From: Eumeta japonica
Taxonomy: Eukaryota > Arthropoda > Insecta > Lepidoptera > Psychidae
Direction of reading: 5' to 3'
Length of the DNA: 64,000 nucleotides
NCBI GenBank assembly: GCA_005406025.1
Contig: BGZK01000075.1
Coordinates: forward strand, 310,001 to 374,000
The position numbers and the translations under genes were made by a program. Position 1 is the first letter of the stretch; every line of letters starts with the position of its first letter. Of this stretch, positions 36,376 to 50,159 are shown in pieces. A model generated the notes under the pieces. It was not told the DNA's origin, made no database searches, and saw only the letters and a program-made list of their open reading frames with translations.

Positions 36376-36567
36376 CTATTTCTCAGAAGGATGGGCAGAG
36401 ACTGGATTTCCATATAGTACAGTCTTTTAATATCTCTCTTGCCTCACCAACATCCATCAATCTTTTTATGTAAGCTCGTTGGTTTCGAATGCTTAAAATT
36501 TGACACTTTTTAGTATGCCACCAATATGATCTGCATAGAAATTTCTAGGGCGACCCTTGCCGGCCTT
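36376..36567 (-). pseudogene. C-terminal tail of a non-LTR retrotransposon reverse transcriptase (degenerate)
   Basis: The minus strand encodes, across frameshifts, GKGRPRNFYADHIGGILK, then IRNQRAYIKRLMDVGEARE followed by ILKDCTIWKS, and a final VSAHPSEK before a stop near 36376. This GRPR / RRACMKRLMDV-x-EARE / W(K/R)S / SAYPSGK order is the conserved C-terminus of a non-LTR element family common in insects. The fragment at 44050-44400 gives the preceding portion of the same kind of protein. At least two frame shifts and several stops make it a dead 3' fragment, consistent with 5' truncation. The clade (RTE-like or other) is not assigned. Confidence 0.6.
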
Positions 36568-39500
36568 CGGGTAGTAGTAAAAAATAAACGCATCTGAAAT
36601 TTGAAACAAATATTTTGAATCTTCAAAGCGACCTTCTTCGATAATAACATACTAATAGACCCATTCGGTATACGATGTAGGGCGGAAAAAATCTACTTTT
36701 CGAAATTATCCACAATTGTACTAAAAAAAATTAAAACTTATTCACAACTAAGTTATTTAAGTCATTAGTAATAGTATAGTCATATACGAATAGAAACAAT
36801 AGGGACACACAGATAGGCAGACGGACGGGCACACAGACGCCGAGCTTCATCTTGTGGGTTTGTTTATACTTTAAAAACGGAATTCTAAAGAAACATGAAG
36901 AAGTACTAGATAAGAATAGTGCAATGTGACCTAAATACAGTTTTTTGTGATGTATATATCTTATTAAAAACAAAAACATGCTATTGAATTTGGGTCAAAA
37001 AAGCTAATTACTAAGAACATCACAGCTGGCACATCACAGCTGGCTCTGAGAAGGCAACATATATAACCATATCTCCGTAAGTCCCATAAGAAACAAATAA
37101 CTAGAGCGACAATAGAATACAGTGATAGAATCAGACAGGCACTGACATTCTACTCTTAAAAAACTCCTAATTTATGGTTCCTTATTAGAGTCATCCGAAA
37201 TGATTCACGATACCCATCAATACAATTTACGTCAAAAGCACGCGATATATGACATCTTAGTGTATTTGATTGGTGGAATCCATAGATAATAGAATTTAAA
37301 TATATTCGTCAACGGGATTTGTCATGAAAAATTTTGAAGAAGATGCCATGAAGAAGCTTTTCGAGGAATTTATTTAATGGTATGTCAAGTTTGTCACAAA
37401 GCGGAGCACCATAGTCGTTGTTGACGGTTCGAATTCGGGCTCCAGATTGGCAAATGGCGGTGTTCTAAAAACGCCTTGCCATTGTTCCGCAGTATTTCAT
37501 TTTTTATCTATGGTCTTAGACTTAGATTAATACTGTATTTCCCTCGAGATAATCGCTTTTCATGAAGATATTGCAGAATCTTCCAAATCATTATGAAGTC
37601 GAGATAACTCTGAAGAATGCCTTGTAATGGACCGTATCTAGTGCAATTCAATCTCTTTGAAGCGCGGTTCTGTACATTCACTACAAAATGTTCCCTTGAT
37701 GTTGTTTCAAGTTTAGAGTGTTCCACTTAATAACAGGCTTAGCATCGGTATATTAGGTGTCCTCCCGTAGTGGCGTCAACTATCAAATCCATTCCGAGTG
37801 TGGTGACTGGTGAACTGGTTTTAAAAAAAACATGAGGCTATAAATTCAATATTTGAGCAAAAATCGTGGTATTTAATTTTATAAGGCACAGATATTGTCG
37901 AATATACCTTTTTTGTCTTTAGACTGGAGCATCTCAATATCAATTCCTTACAGTCACCCGCGTACAGTGCAGAAATGCATAAATCGTCGGTAATCCAGAA
38001 ATCATTGTTGTTTTTTACCGTATTTGTGGAGAATAAAGTTTTGAAGCATCGTCAAATTTATGCCGCATATATTAAGTTTCTGAATTTCAGCACCCAGCTT
38101 ACTCTTAGTAATTCCAGATTTCAGATCTATCAAGTGAAAGGTGGGCAAACCATTACAATAAGTTTTAAGCGTATTTTTCTACGACGTATATTGAAACTGA
38201 AATCAACTTGTATCGTTTTGTGTTTCTGAAATAATATGATATTAGAATATTTAAGAATAGTGGGTAAAGTATGCCTTTCTAAAAGCTCGGTAACACCTTA
38301 ACAACGCTTACGGTATTGTGGGCATTCATATTAGGCGACAATAATTATGTGTTCCATGTTGAACCAAATGCTTGTTTGTTCCGTTTATAACAAAAATAAT
38401 AAGACATCATGAAATAATAAACGAAGATGACGAACGAATTCTGCGCAAGCCCTGCTAGAGTTCATTCACATAAGCAATTTATTACTTACATCACCCCGGA
38501 TGTCATGATCGTATGTTTTATGCGGTACGTGTCTCATTTCTATAGGCTATAAATCACATAGCCAGAGAAAATCATATGTAGGGCGCACATCTGCGAACTT
38601 CGATGGGTGACTTAAACTGTATTAGCGGTTACCGCGATGATGCTTTATGGTGGTCCGTTGCCGGGAGATGTATTGTTATGACCGTTTTTGTATGAGCTCG
38701 TGTCGTTGTTTGATAACTTGAACGACCAAAGGGGAATATTGATGAAAAAAAAAACACAAAATCTACAGAAACAAAAGCGAAGCCTACAGGCGAGCATGTT
38801 TTTAGACGACGAGTAGTATACGATTTTTGATCAATCAAAGGTAGTTAGTTAGTTATAAAACCAATTAGCACACATCTGTGTATATTGTGTCTTATAGATA
38901 TCGCAACTTCTTAACTCATCATTCAAGATGAGTGTCAAAATGTGAAAAAGAGAACCAACTAGTGGTTAAGCTAATTTCATTCTCGCTACTCAAACACGCT
39001 GGTAACATATCTCATTTACCGTCGAGTTATTGTGTAATGCGTACCGAATATCTCCGCACCAAACACGAATAACTTCTGTTTTATTCCTTTTCATTGGCTT
39101 TTATCTCTATTTGGCTTTTATTCTTTTCTGAGTGTCAAACAAAAATAAGAGCAAGAGATCGCAATTCGTTTTGTTGTCGACGTGATATGATAAGCATCCT
39201 TATAGTAGCTTTTGGCAATACGTCCCACTTGTTGGAAATTATCGTCTCGAACGCCCTGTTACTTCGTACGCCGATAAATATCTTCTCGCTATCGAAGTTG
39301 CGTCTACGAGTACGACCGACGGACGAATATTTGCAACGATAGTACCGGAATTGCAAAAATACGTCTATGAGTTCACAAATAAGGAAAATAAATTAAGAAA
39401 ATGCAGAACGCAGAGCAGCTAATAAAGGCACAGAAAAGGCTAGCACTGAATATAAGAAAATTATTATAATTGCATTTTTATGAAGAGTTCTCTTAGTCAA

Positions 39501-39954
39501 ATATTGACTTTTCATATATAATGCGACCTAACAGGCCTTATATTATATTGATTATTGTAAAACGTATATTTTCGTATGTAGTTTAATTAAAATGAATACG
39601 ATCAATGTCAACATCGTTGATACTATTCAAGTACTAATTTCGTTTATAATTTTGATTATCGTAATATTGGCCGATTTTATATAAAATGAATTTATAATTT
39701 ATTGCACCATGAACTTTAAGAAATTTGAATGGATTTAATACAGTAATACCTTAACACAACATCGAAAAAGAGCTTAACAAATTTTTAATATTACCGTTCT
39801 AATGTGACTGCTAAGGCATCGACAGCCAAAATAGATATCCTTCATGCGGCTGATGAACGATTATTTTGCTTAAAAAGCTGGTCATCTATTTTAACAGACG
39901 TGACCAGAATTATAAACAGATCTGAATCAAGGAGTTATTTTATCTATAAAAGCT
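36568..39954. other. gene-free stretch, unresolved coding-like fragments
   Basis: The open frames at 37508-37726 (-), 37975-38229 (+) and 39094-39356 (both strands) lie in DNA with somewhat raised GC. I recognise no protein family in them. They may be old transposon fragments. A segment with CAGACGGACGGGCACACAG at about 36820 resembles the repeat words noted at 17985. Confidence 0.4.
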
Positions 39955-40110
39955 AATCCTGAGTCCGAGGCTCGGATGAACGCGCGCCGACAAAGCGAGT
40001 GTTTTGGCGCGGCGGAGGGCGGCCGCGTCGCGTGCGCCTTGCCTGTCGATGCGATGTGCTCAATGGCGCTCGCGGTATCGCTTTTGTGTGGGGCGCTCAA
40101 CATTTGGTGC
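39955..40110. promoter_or_regulatory. CpG-rich island, candidate cis-regulatory module
   Basis: About 150 bp dense in CpG (GGCGCGGCGGAGGGCGGCCG) in AT-rich flanks. The minus-strand frame crossing it shows no domain. No Inr/DPE pair was noted. Confidence 0.27.
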
Positions 40111-42355
40111 GAATGATAAACACAAATTAAATTTACTACAATACGGAGTAAATGCGTAATACGATTGTAATCTGTTCTTATCTCGACAGCGGTGTATATG
40201 TGTGCGTGTGTGTCACAAACATCATCAATATTTATGAAGCATTCCAATTACGGTACAACTTGTTGAATGCTATAATATACATTTTATCACTTGTTCTGTA
40301 GTTCGAGATAATTTCTATTCCTTTTCATGCAGTTCCGAACAGTTATATTGTCGGAGATGTTTAAAAATCAGTATAGTGTAATATTATTTTTTTACAATCC
40401 TAGTCTATTCACTAATTGTAACATCGTGGAAATAACTATTATTGATTGAACTAAAACATTAAATATTAATTATTAATAAAAATATTGGTCGAATTTATGG
40501 GCTATAAATAGCATGTAAGCTGTTTCTATGCCTATATGAATTGGCATTGGAACTAGCATTCGAACCGGAAACGAAGTTGAATTGGGAGACAGATTTAAAC
40601 AAGACGGATCATTTTTCAACTGGAGTGTGTTTTATGCATATATACGCGGACGTAGTCGTTGATAAAGGTTTATATCACTATAAATATTTAATACATTGAC
40701 AATAGGATTAAATTCTTTGAAGACACAATTACATTTTATTTAGGTCTGAAAGAATTAAGTGATTTCTATTCGAAAATGCTTGTCACCTCATGGGTTATCT
40801 AGAAAAGAGGAATGTATATTAATGCTTGATGAAAATAATACTTCCTTCATTTGAAGGAAGTTATGTGTTACAAAATACAGTATTTAAAAAAAAGTGTTTT
40901 AATAGCTGTCTTGTAAATTTCAGTGACAAAGTAATTATATTTTTTATCTAATCCATGTACAAAAAAGAAACAATTTGTGTACTGTTATTTTGCGACCACT
41001 TAACTGGCCAAACTCCTTAACCATACTACGCATTTCCTGCATAATACCTGTTCTTGAAAGATAGTTGCAAGAATAAAAATGTCAGAGTTGTGTTGTTTAA
41101 AACATGTAGTGTGTAAATTGATAAAATAAAAAATTTAATAAAAAGACGCATGTTTAAGTGGTTTGACCAAAATGAATCAAAGCAAACTGACGAAACAAAT
41201 TTATAGTTTGTGTGTGAAGGAAGGGGTAAAGATAAAAGGCGTCTCCCATATGACCTAATACAAAATTAATATCATATTAAATAAGGGCCAAATTAGCATC
41301 CATAAATGGCTAGCTGGCATAATGACTTCATAAATCGAATAGGGATATCAGTAAAGCAAGAATTATACAAAAATCGTGTCATGTGCAAATCTATAGTCTC
41401 TGCCTACGTTTCTGGGAAACAAGCATGACTTTATAAATGTAATAAATAAAAATAAACGGTCAAATTAAGTTAATCAAAGTTCATCAACTAATGATTACAA
41501 ACGATTTCCATTTAAATACTGGCAATAATTAGACATGAGGAGTCATATAACACTTCAATTTCTTTCTTATATTTTATAAGTTGAAATGATTCTATTCATA
41601 TAGAATTAAAATAAAAACAAATCTCTAGGAATTTATATAGTAAGCTTTAAATCTAGTAGAAAAAAAAAGCCATGTAAGTATCGGAACAAAATCGATAATT
41701 CATTCATAGGTATACGACGAATAATCGATAAATATTTGAACGTTCGGTATATTTTAGGTGTGAAAGAGAGGATACGGTACGATAAGTGTAGATGGCGTGA
41801 CGGATCGGAGATTCTGTTATTTTAGTAACCGTGGCGAACTATAATTTGAGTAGTCCTGAATGGAACTTCAAACTTTAGTTACGTTTTCATTCATTTTAAG
41901 CATATCCACATCGATTCCATTTTGTTGTTGTGCTTTTACGGTGTGGAGTTTATATGGTAAAAAAGCATTTCAATATTTTATTTAATAACAATACGGTCGG
42001 ACTTATTAATCAATACTGATCGTTTTCAAAAGAATCGGTTGCATAAGCTATTAAAATAAATGTTTCTAAATTGTATATACAATATACATTGTTTTATTTA
42101 AAACGAATGCTAAAACTAAAGTTGTCACAGTGATTGCCTGTTACAAACATATACTTGTCAATTACGTACAGTGTGATAGTTATTAAATGACATATGAAGG
42201 TTTATATATTTCGAGGGCTTAAATTTTTCATTAAAACAAAAATAATGAACATACGCCGTAGAAACTTATTAACGACCGCGTGATTAGCAAAGAGACGCGT
42301 GTTAACAATTAAAACTTGGCGATGTTAACAAATCACCGAAGCAATATACACGGTC
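40111..42355. other. AT-rich gene-free stretch
   Basis: Contains the hexamer-like repeat at 40538-40590, a perfect short hairpin (ACTTCCTTCATTTGAAGGAAGT, about 40840-40861) and otherwise unremarkable AT-rich DNA. Confidence 0.5.
40538..40590. repeat. degenerate hexamer-like repeat (dispersed family, copy 3)
   Basis: A short run of GGCATTGGAACTAGCATTCG and CCGGAAACGAAGTTGAATTG words, in the same style and orientation as the copies at 5.7, 35.9 and 63.0 kb. Confidence 0.4.
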
Positions 42356-44049
42356 AATCACAGAACATGGTCACGGTAATTACCGGCCATATATCGGCCG
42401 ACGTCTCTCAAATTATAGTTTGGCTACGGTTTGCACCCACACGTTTCCGCGACGGAACACGGCTTAATGGCCGGTGTTGTGTTACGGCATAGACGATACC
42501 GTTGTGGATTTTACTCAATGGATTTATTCATTTAATTGGATTCGACTAGGTTGACCACGATACCGTAGAGAACTCTGTCGGTAATGATGTATTGAAAATA
42601 CTCATTCAGTATATCATAAGATAATCGTAACATACAATGAATAGTAAAAAAATGGTGTAACAATATCATATACAAATCTTTAGTTTTGAGCATGAAGATG
42701 TGAAAAGTTTTAAAATAAATGTAAATTTTAATTACATGGTAAGTAAAAAAAAAACTATACAGCAATTGTGTATGATGGAAGGATAAGTAAAGAGCAGTTT
42801 GGGGAAAATTGAGTATACTGATATGGCAACATACGAAAGAACGAGCATATTTTGGTTGACTTGGTTACATGAAACGATTGATGAATGTGAATAAATCAAG
42901 GAAGTTTCGAAAAGTGCACCACGAATGATGTGGTTTAACTTACCCTTCGGAAAAATATGCGTAATATATTTGTGAAAATTGAAAATTAAATATGGCATTT
43001 GCAATCGGATAGTAAATAAGCAAGTTTTAAGCTAAAAAAGCTTAATGAACTCGACAGCAATAATTTTGACATAGATAGATAACAATATGTTATTGCAAGA
43101 ACGAAATTAAAACTTGTCACTAAATCGATACTTTAAAATTCCTGTCATAATTAGAACAATAGTCCGGGATAAAACTAACTTGTTTTAATCATGATTCAGT
43201 AAGAATGATATGATTAATACAAGTGTTGAATTCTTCATCAATTGGTATGTATATATCGAGCGAAGCAATCGGTAACATGACATTCATGCATGCTTTATCG
43301 TTTTGAAGTTATAGATATATCTATTTAAACGAATTTCAAGTTTTATCCTTTGACGATAACCATCGGTAATGATAAAGAAAATGATAGGATTTATCAACTT
43401 ATGTATACTTATTTATTTTCCCTGAAGTTCAACGGTTAATTATACAGTCATATTAAACATAACGTAGCAGTTGTAGACTGTGTATATGATCTCCATAAGC
43501 GGAGATAAAATAAAGAAGTTAAAAAGATTAAAGATGTTCAGTTACCAACTGTTGCGCACGCGTGTCGCGGCGAAGAGGCTTGCGAAAGATATTGAGCGAT
43601 TCTGCGATGTTATGTCACGACGGGCGCGGGGCGGCGCGAGTGTCGCTCGACCCGCGTGGGCGCCCGCCTCTAGGGATGAGATTTCGTCTATGTCGACAGA
43701 GTGCAATTGAATTACACTTTGTCGACTTTGTAATCATTCTCCCCTCCGACATATTTCAAAGGGGGTAATTTTCTCTACGACGATCATCGAGTAATGATTG
43801 CGCTATCTACTAGTGAGTTTCAGGGTTGGTAAGTGTTATGAATGTAGCTTTAGAAAGGAAAGAAATGATGTGAAATGAAACTAAGACAAAAATTAAAATT
43901 ATTTTAAAACAGAAAAGTGATGTTTGATTTTGTGTATTCGATTTCAAAGGTTACGGAAGATCGAAAGTTTGAAAATGATATTCACTTTTTTAAGTTAAAT
44001 TTTGTTCTTATTTTAATCACAAACAGACAATTAGTGTTTAAAAGGTTGT
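42356..44049. other. gene-free stretch with two CpG-rich patches
   Basis: CpG-rich patches lie at 42360-42500 (TTACCGGCCATATATCGGCCGACG) and 43555-43690 (GGGCGCGGGGCGGCGCGAG). The latter carries overlapping open frames without family signature. Both are candidate regulatory islands. The rest is AT-rich. Confidence 0.35.
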
Positions 44050-44400
44050 GAATGGTTCTCTGCACGCCTTCTCAGCAGCCGGAAAGTGTCCTTGGAGACT
44101 CGACTGATTATAGAAGGTGGGGTGTTGGTGCCGACAATTTGGTATGGATCTGAAAGTTAAGTATGGTAGAATAAGCAAAATAATGAAATTAGGATAAATG
44201 TAGTAAAAATAAGAACATTCAACAATATCATTGGTGTAAATTTAAGTGACAGAATTAAAAATAAAATGATAGAAGAACTCTGAGGCATAATAAAAGGATA
44301 AGAGTGTCGTCAAATGAAATTATGCTTGAAAAATATAATGAGAGTGGACGAAGCAAGGGAAGTTGGATTTGTAACAAATGGAAGTATATTGTCCTTAATC
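44050..44400 (+). pseudogene. degenerate reverse-transcriptase segment of a non-LTR retrotransposon
   Basis: Piecing frames together, the plus strand gives LHALLSSRKVSLETRLIIEG, then VLVPTIWYGSES. These correspond to the thumb-region block in which many insect non-LTR reverse transcriptases read K-x-x-(L/V)-x-x-x-(L/V)-(L/I)-x-P-x-(L/I)-x-YGSE. After frameshifts come GVNLSDRIKNKMIEEL and LKNIMRVDEARE, matching the following RNICGV-LKDR-RN-x-x-(I/V)-RE stretch. The upstream palm with its catalytic aspartates and any endonuclease are absent. Several stops and frame changes make it a dead fragment. It appears to be the same protein family as the tail at 36376-36567, on the opposite strand. Confidence 0.55.
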
Positions 44401-47400
44401 CTACAGAAAAGAAGTATGAAGTTAGATATTGTTAATGTATGTATATACATGTATACACACAACAAGTAGCTTATATAAGCTAATTTATCAAAATCTTATA
44501 AAAGCACTTTACAATTTTTATTCAATAAGAATCTATTAATTGCATAGTGATTCTTTAACGTCTTCCATAATGGTAAACATGTGCCGATATGGTAGACGTA
44601 AACTATCATGCAACTGAAAATTGGAATTCGAAGATAAACCAAGAAGTACTTAAAATTCAGTGAAATCTAAAGCGATTGAGGTGTTTATGACAGGTGTGAA
44701 ACAAGATAGGTGTCTAATTATGGTCAAAAATAAGCTGAACTAGACTAGACATGGAGTATGAAAGAATGGAATCCTTTAACGACAAACAGCATAAATGTGT
44801 AAAGTAAATTATAATGTATATCATGATTATCCTGTAAGTTACTATAGAACCTTATTATAAAACTAAGCGCCAACATATCACTTAAGTGACAAAAACGAGA
44901 TGAATTGGTTTATCGTGTGTATATTGTATAATTTCTATGTATGATTATTGATTAAAGATGAATGACAATTTGATAAGTTACAGAAAATTGTATAAATTAG
45001 ACTATGAATTTAAATTTCGTAATTGTGTCATTTTTGCAGAAATTACATCATTACGAAAGTTCTCATTCGTCGTATCGTCAATTCAATATTTTATGTAATT
45101 TTAAAATATAAAACTCTTTTTCTTCCGAGGTTTTTACAAGAGTGAAAGCAACATCTACTTAGTTTTCAACGAAATTTTTAACCAACTTATAGGTTGAAAA
45201 CCAAAATAACTTAATAAACGGTCCGAGCAAAAGTGTGAGTCCGAGAGCGATTGTACTCTAAATAAAATGTAAAACACTGGATATATTATAAGTGCTATCG
45301 GAAAATCCAACAACGGAATCGGTTTTCCACCTTCTCCATATAAATGTAAAGGCCATTTGACCATATATATATATTTTTGTTCGAAATGTTTGAAGTAAAT
45401 TTACAATTGCTTGAAGCCATGAGAACAAGTTAAATGAATTTTAATTATCTGGTGGAAAAGTGAAAACGTATTAAATACAATAAATTATTAAAAAAAAAAA
45501 CAAATTTTAGAGCTTTAGAATAATTAAATCGTTAGTTGTTTTTGGAGTTGGTTGCAAATTAAAAATATAAAATAACGACAGCGAAGAACACAAAAATCAA
45601 CAAGAGATAATCAAATTATGAAAATTAGCCTACTACAAAAACAAGCAATTATTTAAGGTTTTTGAAGGCGGATTCAATTTTTTTTCAATGATTTTATAGA
45701 TTTGTCAGTTATGACATAATAAATAATTAGGGATAAAAGTAAATATTTAGCTAGTTCTCTGGTAAAACTTTTTTCTAGAAAGTGGAAAAGAGATACGGCT
45801 CTCTGGTGGGGAGAAAAGTCATTCTCTCTTCTAGATGACTATCATACCTATATTTCTATGTGACTGTATAAACTCTCGACCTTCTGTGTTAAAATTCGAA
45901 GTCTAAATATTTCAAGCCGCATGGTCACATCCGTACAAAAATTAAAAAGTTGTTTTTATATTTACGTGTTTTACTTACACACCTTAAACATTGCTATTTC
46001 AAACTATAGAAGCCGCTAAGCATGAGTTTAATTTTGACTCATGTAGTTTATTGTAGTATATGTAGTATATGACTCATGTAGTTCATGTAGTTTACTGACT
46101 CATGTAATTTATTGTAGTAAATTCTAAAAACTAAAAGTAACGCGATGACATTCCATAAATCGATCCGACTACAAATTTGAAAACTACTTAAAAAGATTTA
46201 TTTTCAAATTTCGAAAATTTTACTCCAACCATATCTGATACTAGTAAATAAAATAACAAAATGAATTAATCAATTTAAAATAAAAATAAATATGAAGGAA
46301 TTTCAACTATCGGTCGACTTCAAATTGAAAAGTCATTTTAAAAAACACATCAAAAATAATATCTTTCGAAAAAATCGACCGATTTTAATATCATTTGCGG
46401 CATTCGGCTAAGTTTTTTGAAAACTCTATATTGACATCGGTTAAATTTGTAAGAAATCGAAATTGGGTGAAATTACACACACATGCACGCACGCATACAC
46501 GCACACCCACACATTCTAAAGTATAAATCTCAGTAAAATTTGCCTTTTCCGTTAGGTGATATTAAATTAAATGCCACTGTAGATACTAAATACATGAACG
46601 TTGTCAAGTTCAGTTTCTATTATTCTGGAACACTTTTCTAACATTATCTAAAACTATATTATCATTATATAACATAAATTGTTGAATTTGTTGTTACTGC
46701 GATAGTTAAAGCTTTTTAAAAAAAATTGTATACACGTATTTCTCATTTAATTCAAGTCCTTCTATTAATTCTCTTATGAACGTTTACTGGTGTAAGCATA
46801 TAATGTATTCCTGTTTATAATGTATATATTATAACCATTTCAAATTTTCTATGCGATATATCACAACATATACTTTATTTCCAAGTTAGACTCTTAATTG
46901 TGATTACGAACTTATTTTTATCTCTTTGCACTTCAAAATCGTAACTTCAATGATATAGCCTTCATACCTTCGCCATTCAGTGAAAGTTTAGGCAAGCATA
47001 AAGATAAGTAAACTTAGCTTCAATATTTAAAATTTTCTTTCCATTATAATTTAACTATTAAAACGCCTAAAGAAGTATGATTTCATAATTTAAAATTATG
47101 AAATTCGCGAGTCAAAAGTCTGTAATTATTGCGATCGTATTTCTGATTTCTTAAGTATATTATACTAAAAAAACATAATTATTTTCGGAATATTCTTCAT
47201 GTAGAATGTTTATTATCGCGAGTAAAGAAATAAAATTTGCTTGCCAGTGCCATATCGATATATCGATAACGATGACTCGACTTCAACGAACATCCCTAGG
47301 CTGGCATCGCGCGACCCGGAGCGGCTTCGAGGCGGCGACAGACAAGTTAGGGTCGTCGAGAGCAGTATGCGAACTGCGTGCCTTCGAAGCGACGATAATG

Positions 47401-50159
47401 TATTAAACTTAAACTTGGCGCTCGGGCTTTCACGATATTTATAAGTGTTAAGGTCGTTCAAGATTTAACGTTTCAGATGATTTGTTTCCGTAACCTTCGC
47501 GTTCAAAAGCTCCGAAAACTATGACAATTACACATAATTTGTTTTATATTATTTACTGAATTTTATCTTAAAAATGAATTCAGCTGATTTTATGATACAG
47601 TATAATACAAATAAATGAATGTAAAAACGGCGCACCCAGAATCTTTGATGTTCGTCTTTGTGGGTGGAATTAAGTAATATTTTTTAAAATGTTTGTATTT
47701 AAAAGTTCATGGTGTAAATTACTTTTTAATACTCTTTGGGTTGTATCAAATCTTTGTTACTTATTTTAGAGGACTTATCAATATTTTGTTAGACTCAGAT
47801 ACTGTTATGTTTTAGGAGTGTACAAGATTCGCATATAGTATGATGTATTTTTCTAGGTGTATTTAGTAAACAGTTCATAAAAAAATGTAGCAAACTTGCA
47901 TTTATGGCTATCTTTCAGTTTCATTTGCAAATCTGGGGTAGGACATATTTTTCATTGCTACATGGCCAACTCGGAAATATACAAATATTATTCAAACTCT
48001 ATACTATTTAATATTAAAATTAAAACATTTATAAACTAGTGATGTCTCTCGTTTTCGAATCCTCGTTCGAATACGAACAGAGCATAAGCGCAATTTCCTA
48101 CTACTTATTGGTTTTTTTTTTTATTTTGTTGAATGACATCCACTGTCAAGTATTTAAATTTACTAAAAAAAGTCTTATCAAAATTCAATCCGTTTCGTAG
48201 TCCTAACAAAAAATTTCGCTGTTGAACGACGTCATGTATTTTTAAAATAAAAATAGAGTCTTAAATTATACTACCTAAGTGTCATTTGTAATCTCAAGTT
48301 TCAACTTCTCGAAAAACAAGTTGAAAACACTTATTAGTTGACGTCTAGTGGTCTTTGAACTATGACCGTAGACAAAACGTCGTGAAATGTTAAAAAATCT
48401 TTTAAATCCCGCTGGAATCATACAGATTTTCATAAGCTCTACACGAACTTACACGTATGACGTTATCGCGCATATTGATTTTATCGTTTATTGTATTAAA
48501 GGTAATGGTTGTCCGTGGCCACGTAGCGCGCGGATACACGTAATAAAACCTTCATCTCCGGTTCAAGCCTCGATTCAATGTTTACTCACGATCCCGATCA
48601 CAACTTCGCGTCCTTTCTCGTTGCCGATGCTTGTTTTAGTCCCGTTTCTATACTCTGTTATATCAAAATCCGTGTAAGTGATGTCACCTGTTAACAATTG
48701 GTATATCTCCAATGAATTTCACTCGCACAAATATTATTTCATCCTTAATAAGATAAAAATTGTAAAATAAACGATAACTATAGACAAGCGCACAGAGAGA
48801 CCCATACAAATCTCCTTGCTACTTTCATTTATAACATTCAGTGTAATATTATAAATTATAGAAAATATGTTTAGATTCTTAATGATTAGAAATAATACTT
48901 GTGAGTATTAAGTTATTTATTTTAGTCATATTTTATTTTATATTATTTATATTCAAACATTAATTTTATATGAAATATAAAATATGAATATGAAATGCCA
49001 ACAAAAAGTATGCATTGCTAAAATTGTATTCACCTTGGAGTTGCTTTATTTATTTGGTTTTTTTTACTCATGTTCGGCCTTTACAAAGAAATATACGTAT
49101 AATTCAAAATATATTGCTTGGGGTATAAAGCTGTCGGCACTGTATATTTGTTTTTATTGGGCAAAATTACGATTCAGTAGTAACTATGATAACGAAATTT
49201 TATAAAAACATTTATTCAAAAATAATAAGCTTTACGTTGTACGAATTGACATTAACTAAATACAACTGATAAAATATTGATACATTTTTTGAGCATTGAA
49301 ACATTTTAATGCGTCTTACTTGCAAATGGTGAGTGAGATTTTACAGGCTTATGGCAATGCACCCAACAATATTCACGTAATTTATGACAAATGCAATGCA
49401 TTCGAATGTAAAATATCCCGTCGAAGTTAAACTCATCCTGATACTGCGTGACCGGCTCGCGCACTTTGAAAACTCTTCAAAGTATGTGTGAGGAACAAAC
49501 AGTGACGCCATCTCCTTTTCCGCCAAACGCCGGAAAGTTGGTGTTGTCTTCGGTAAATATTGCTTCAAAGCCAAAAACATTCGAGCTAACTGTTGTTTAA
49601 CGAGCTCAACATTTACAAATAATGTATTTTAGGAAAGAATATGTACAAATAATTTCGGCAGGACTGGCATGCTTTCTGCAGTACCATTCTTTTCATCATG
49701 ACGTCGGCGCGTAATGGACGATCCTTCAGGGTTTGTATCAGAAATACCATTTTCCCAAGGATAGAGGTTAGAAAGAACTAACAACAATGTAAACGGCGTT
49801 CTAAGTAATGTTAATGATATTTTATACTAATTAAATATGCAGAGTAAACATTTAGAACTACTGTTTGTTCGGCACAACAACATGCATGCTAACCAATGAG
49901 TTCCAATGACGTTGGCCGAGGCGTTTTTTGTCTTTATCTACCCTGCGCAAAACGGTTAAGGCATTTCGATGTCTCGATTCCATTGAACACCGTCCGTCCG
50001 TCAGCCCGTTATACATATACGTAATTCACGTTTTGTTCGTTCGTGTGAATAAGATGTACGATCGTATGACGTATTATATATTCGATACGTAAATGTATAC
50101 GTAGATAACACTTAAAATTTTTAGAATTGGCCACTAAGAAACAGTAAAATAATAAAACA
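44401..50159. other. gene-free stretch
   Basis: Mainly AT-rich. Contents: a GTAGT/GACTCATGTAG short tandem repeat at 46035-46125; a CA-rich microsatellite-like run at 46486-46513; CpG-rich patches at about 47270-47400, 48505-48640 and 49925-50015; and an unassigned minus-strand frame at 49341-49580. No gene is supported. Confidence 0.45.
46035..46125. repeat. short imperfect tandem repeat, GACTCATGTAGTTTATTGTAGT type
   Basis: The words TGACTCATGTAGTT, TTATTGTAGTA and ATGTAGTATATGACTCATG repeat about three times. Each unit carries an AP-1-like TGACTCA, as a by-product of the repeat. Confidence 0.7.
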
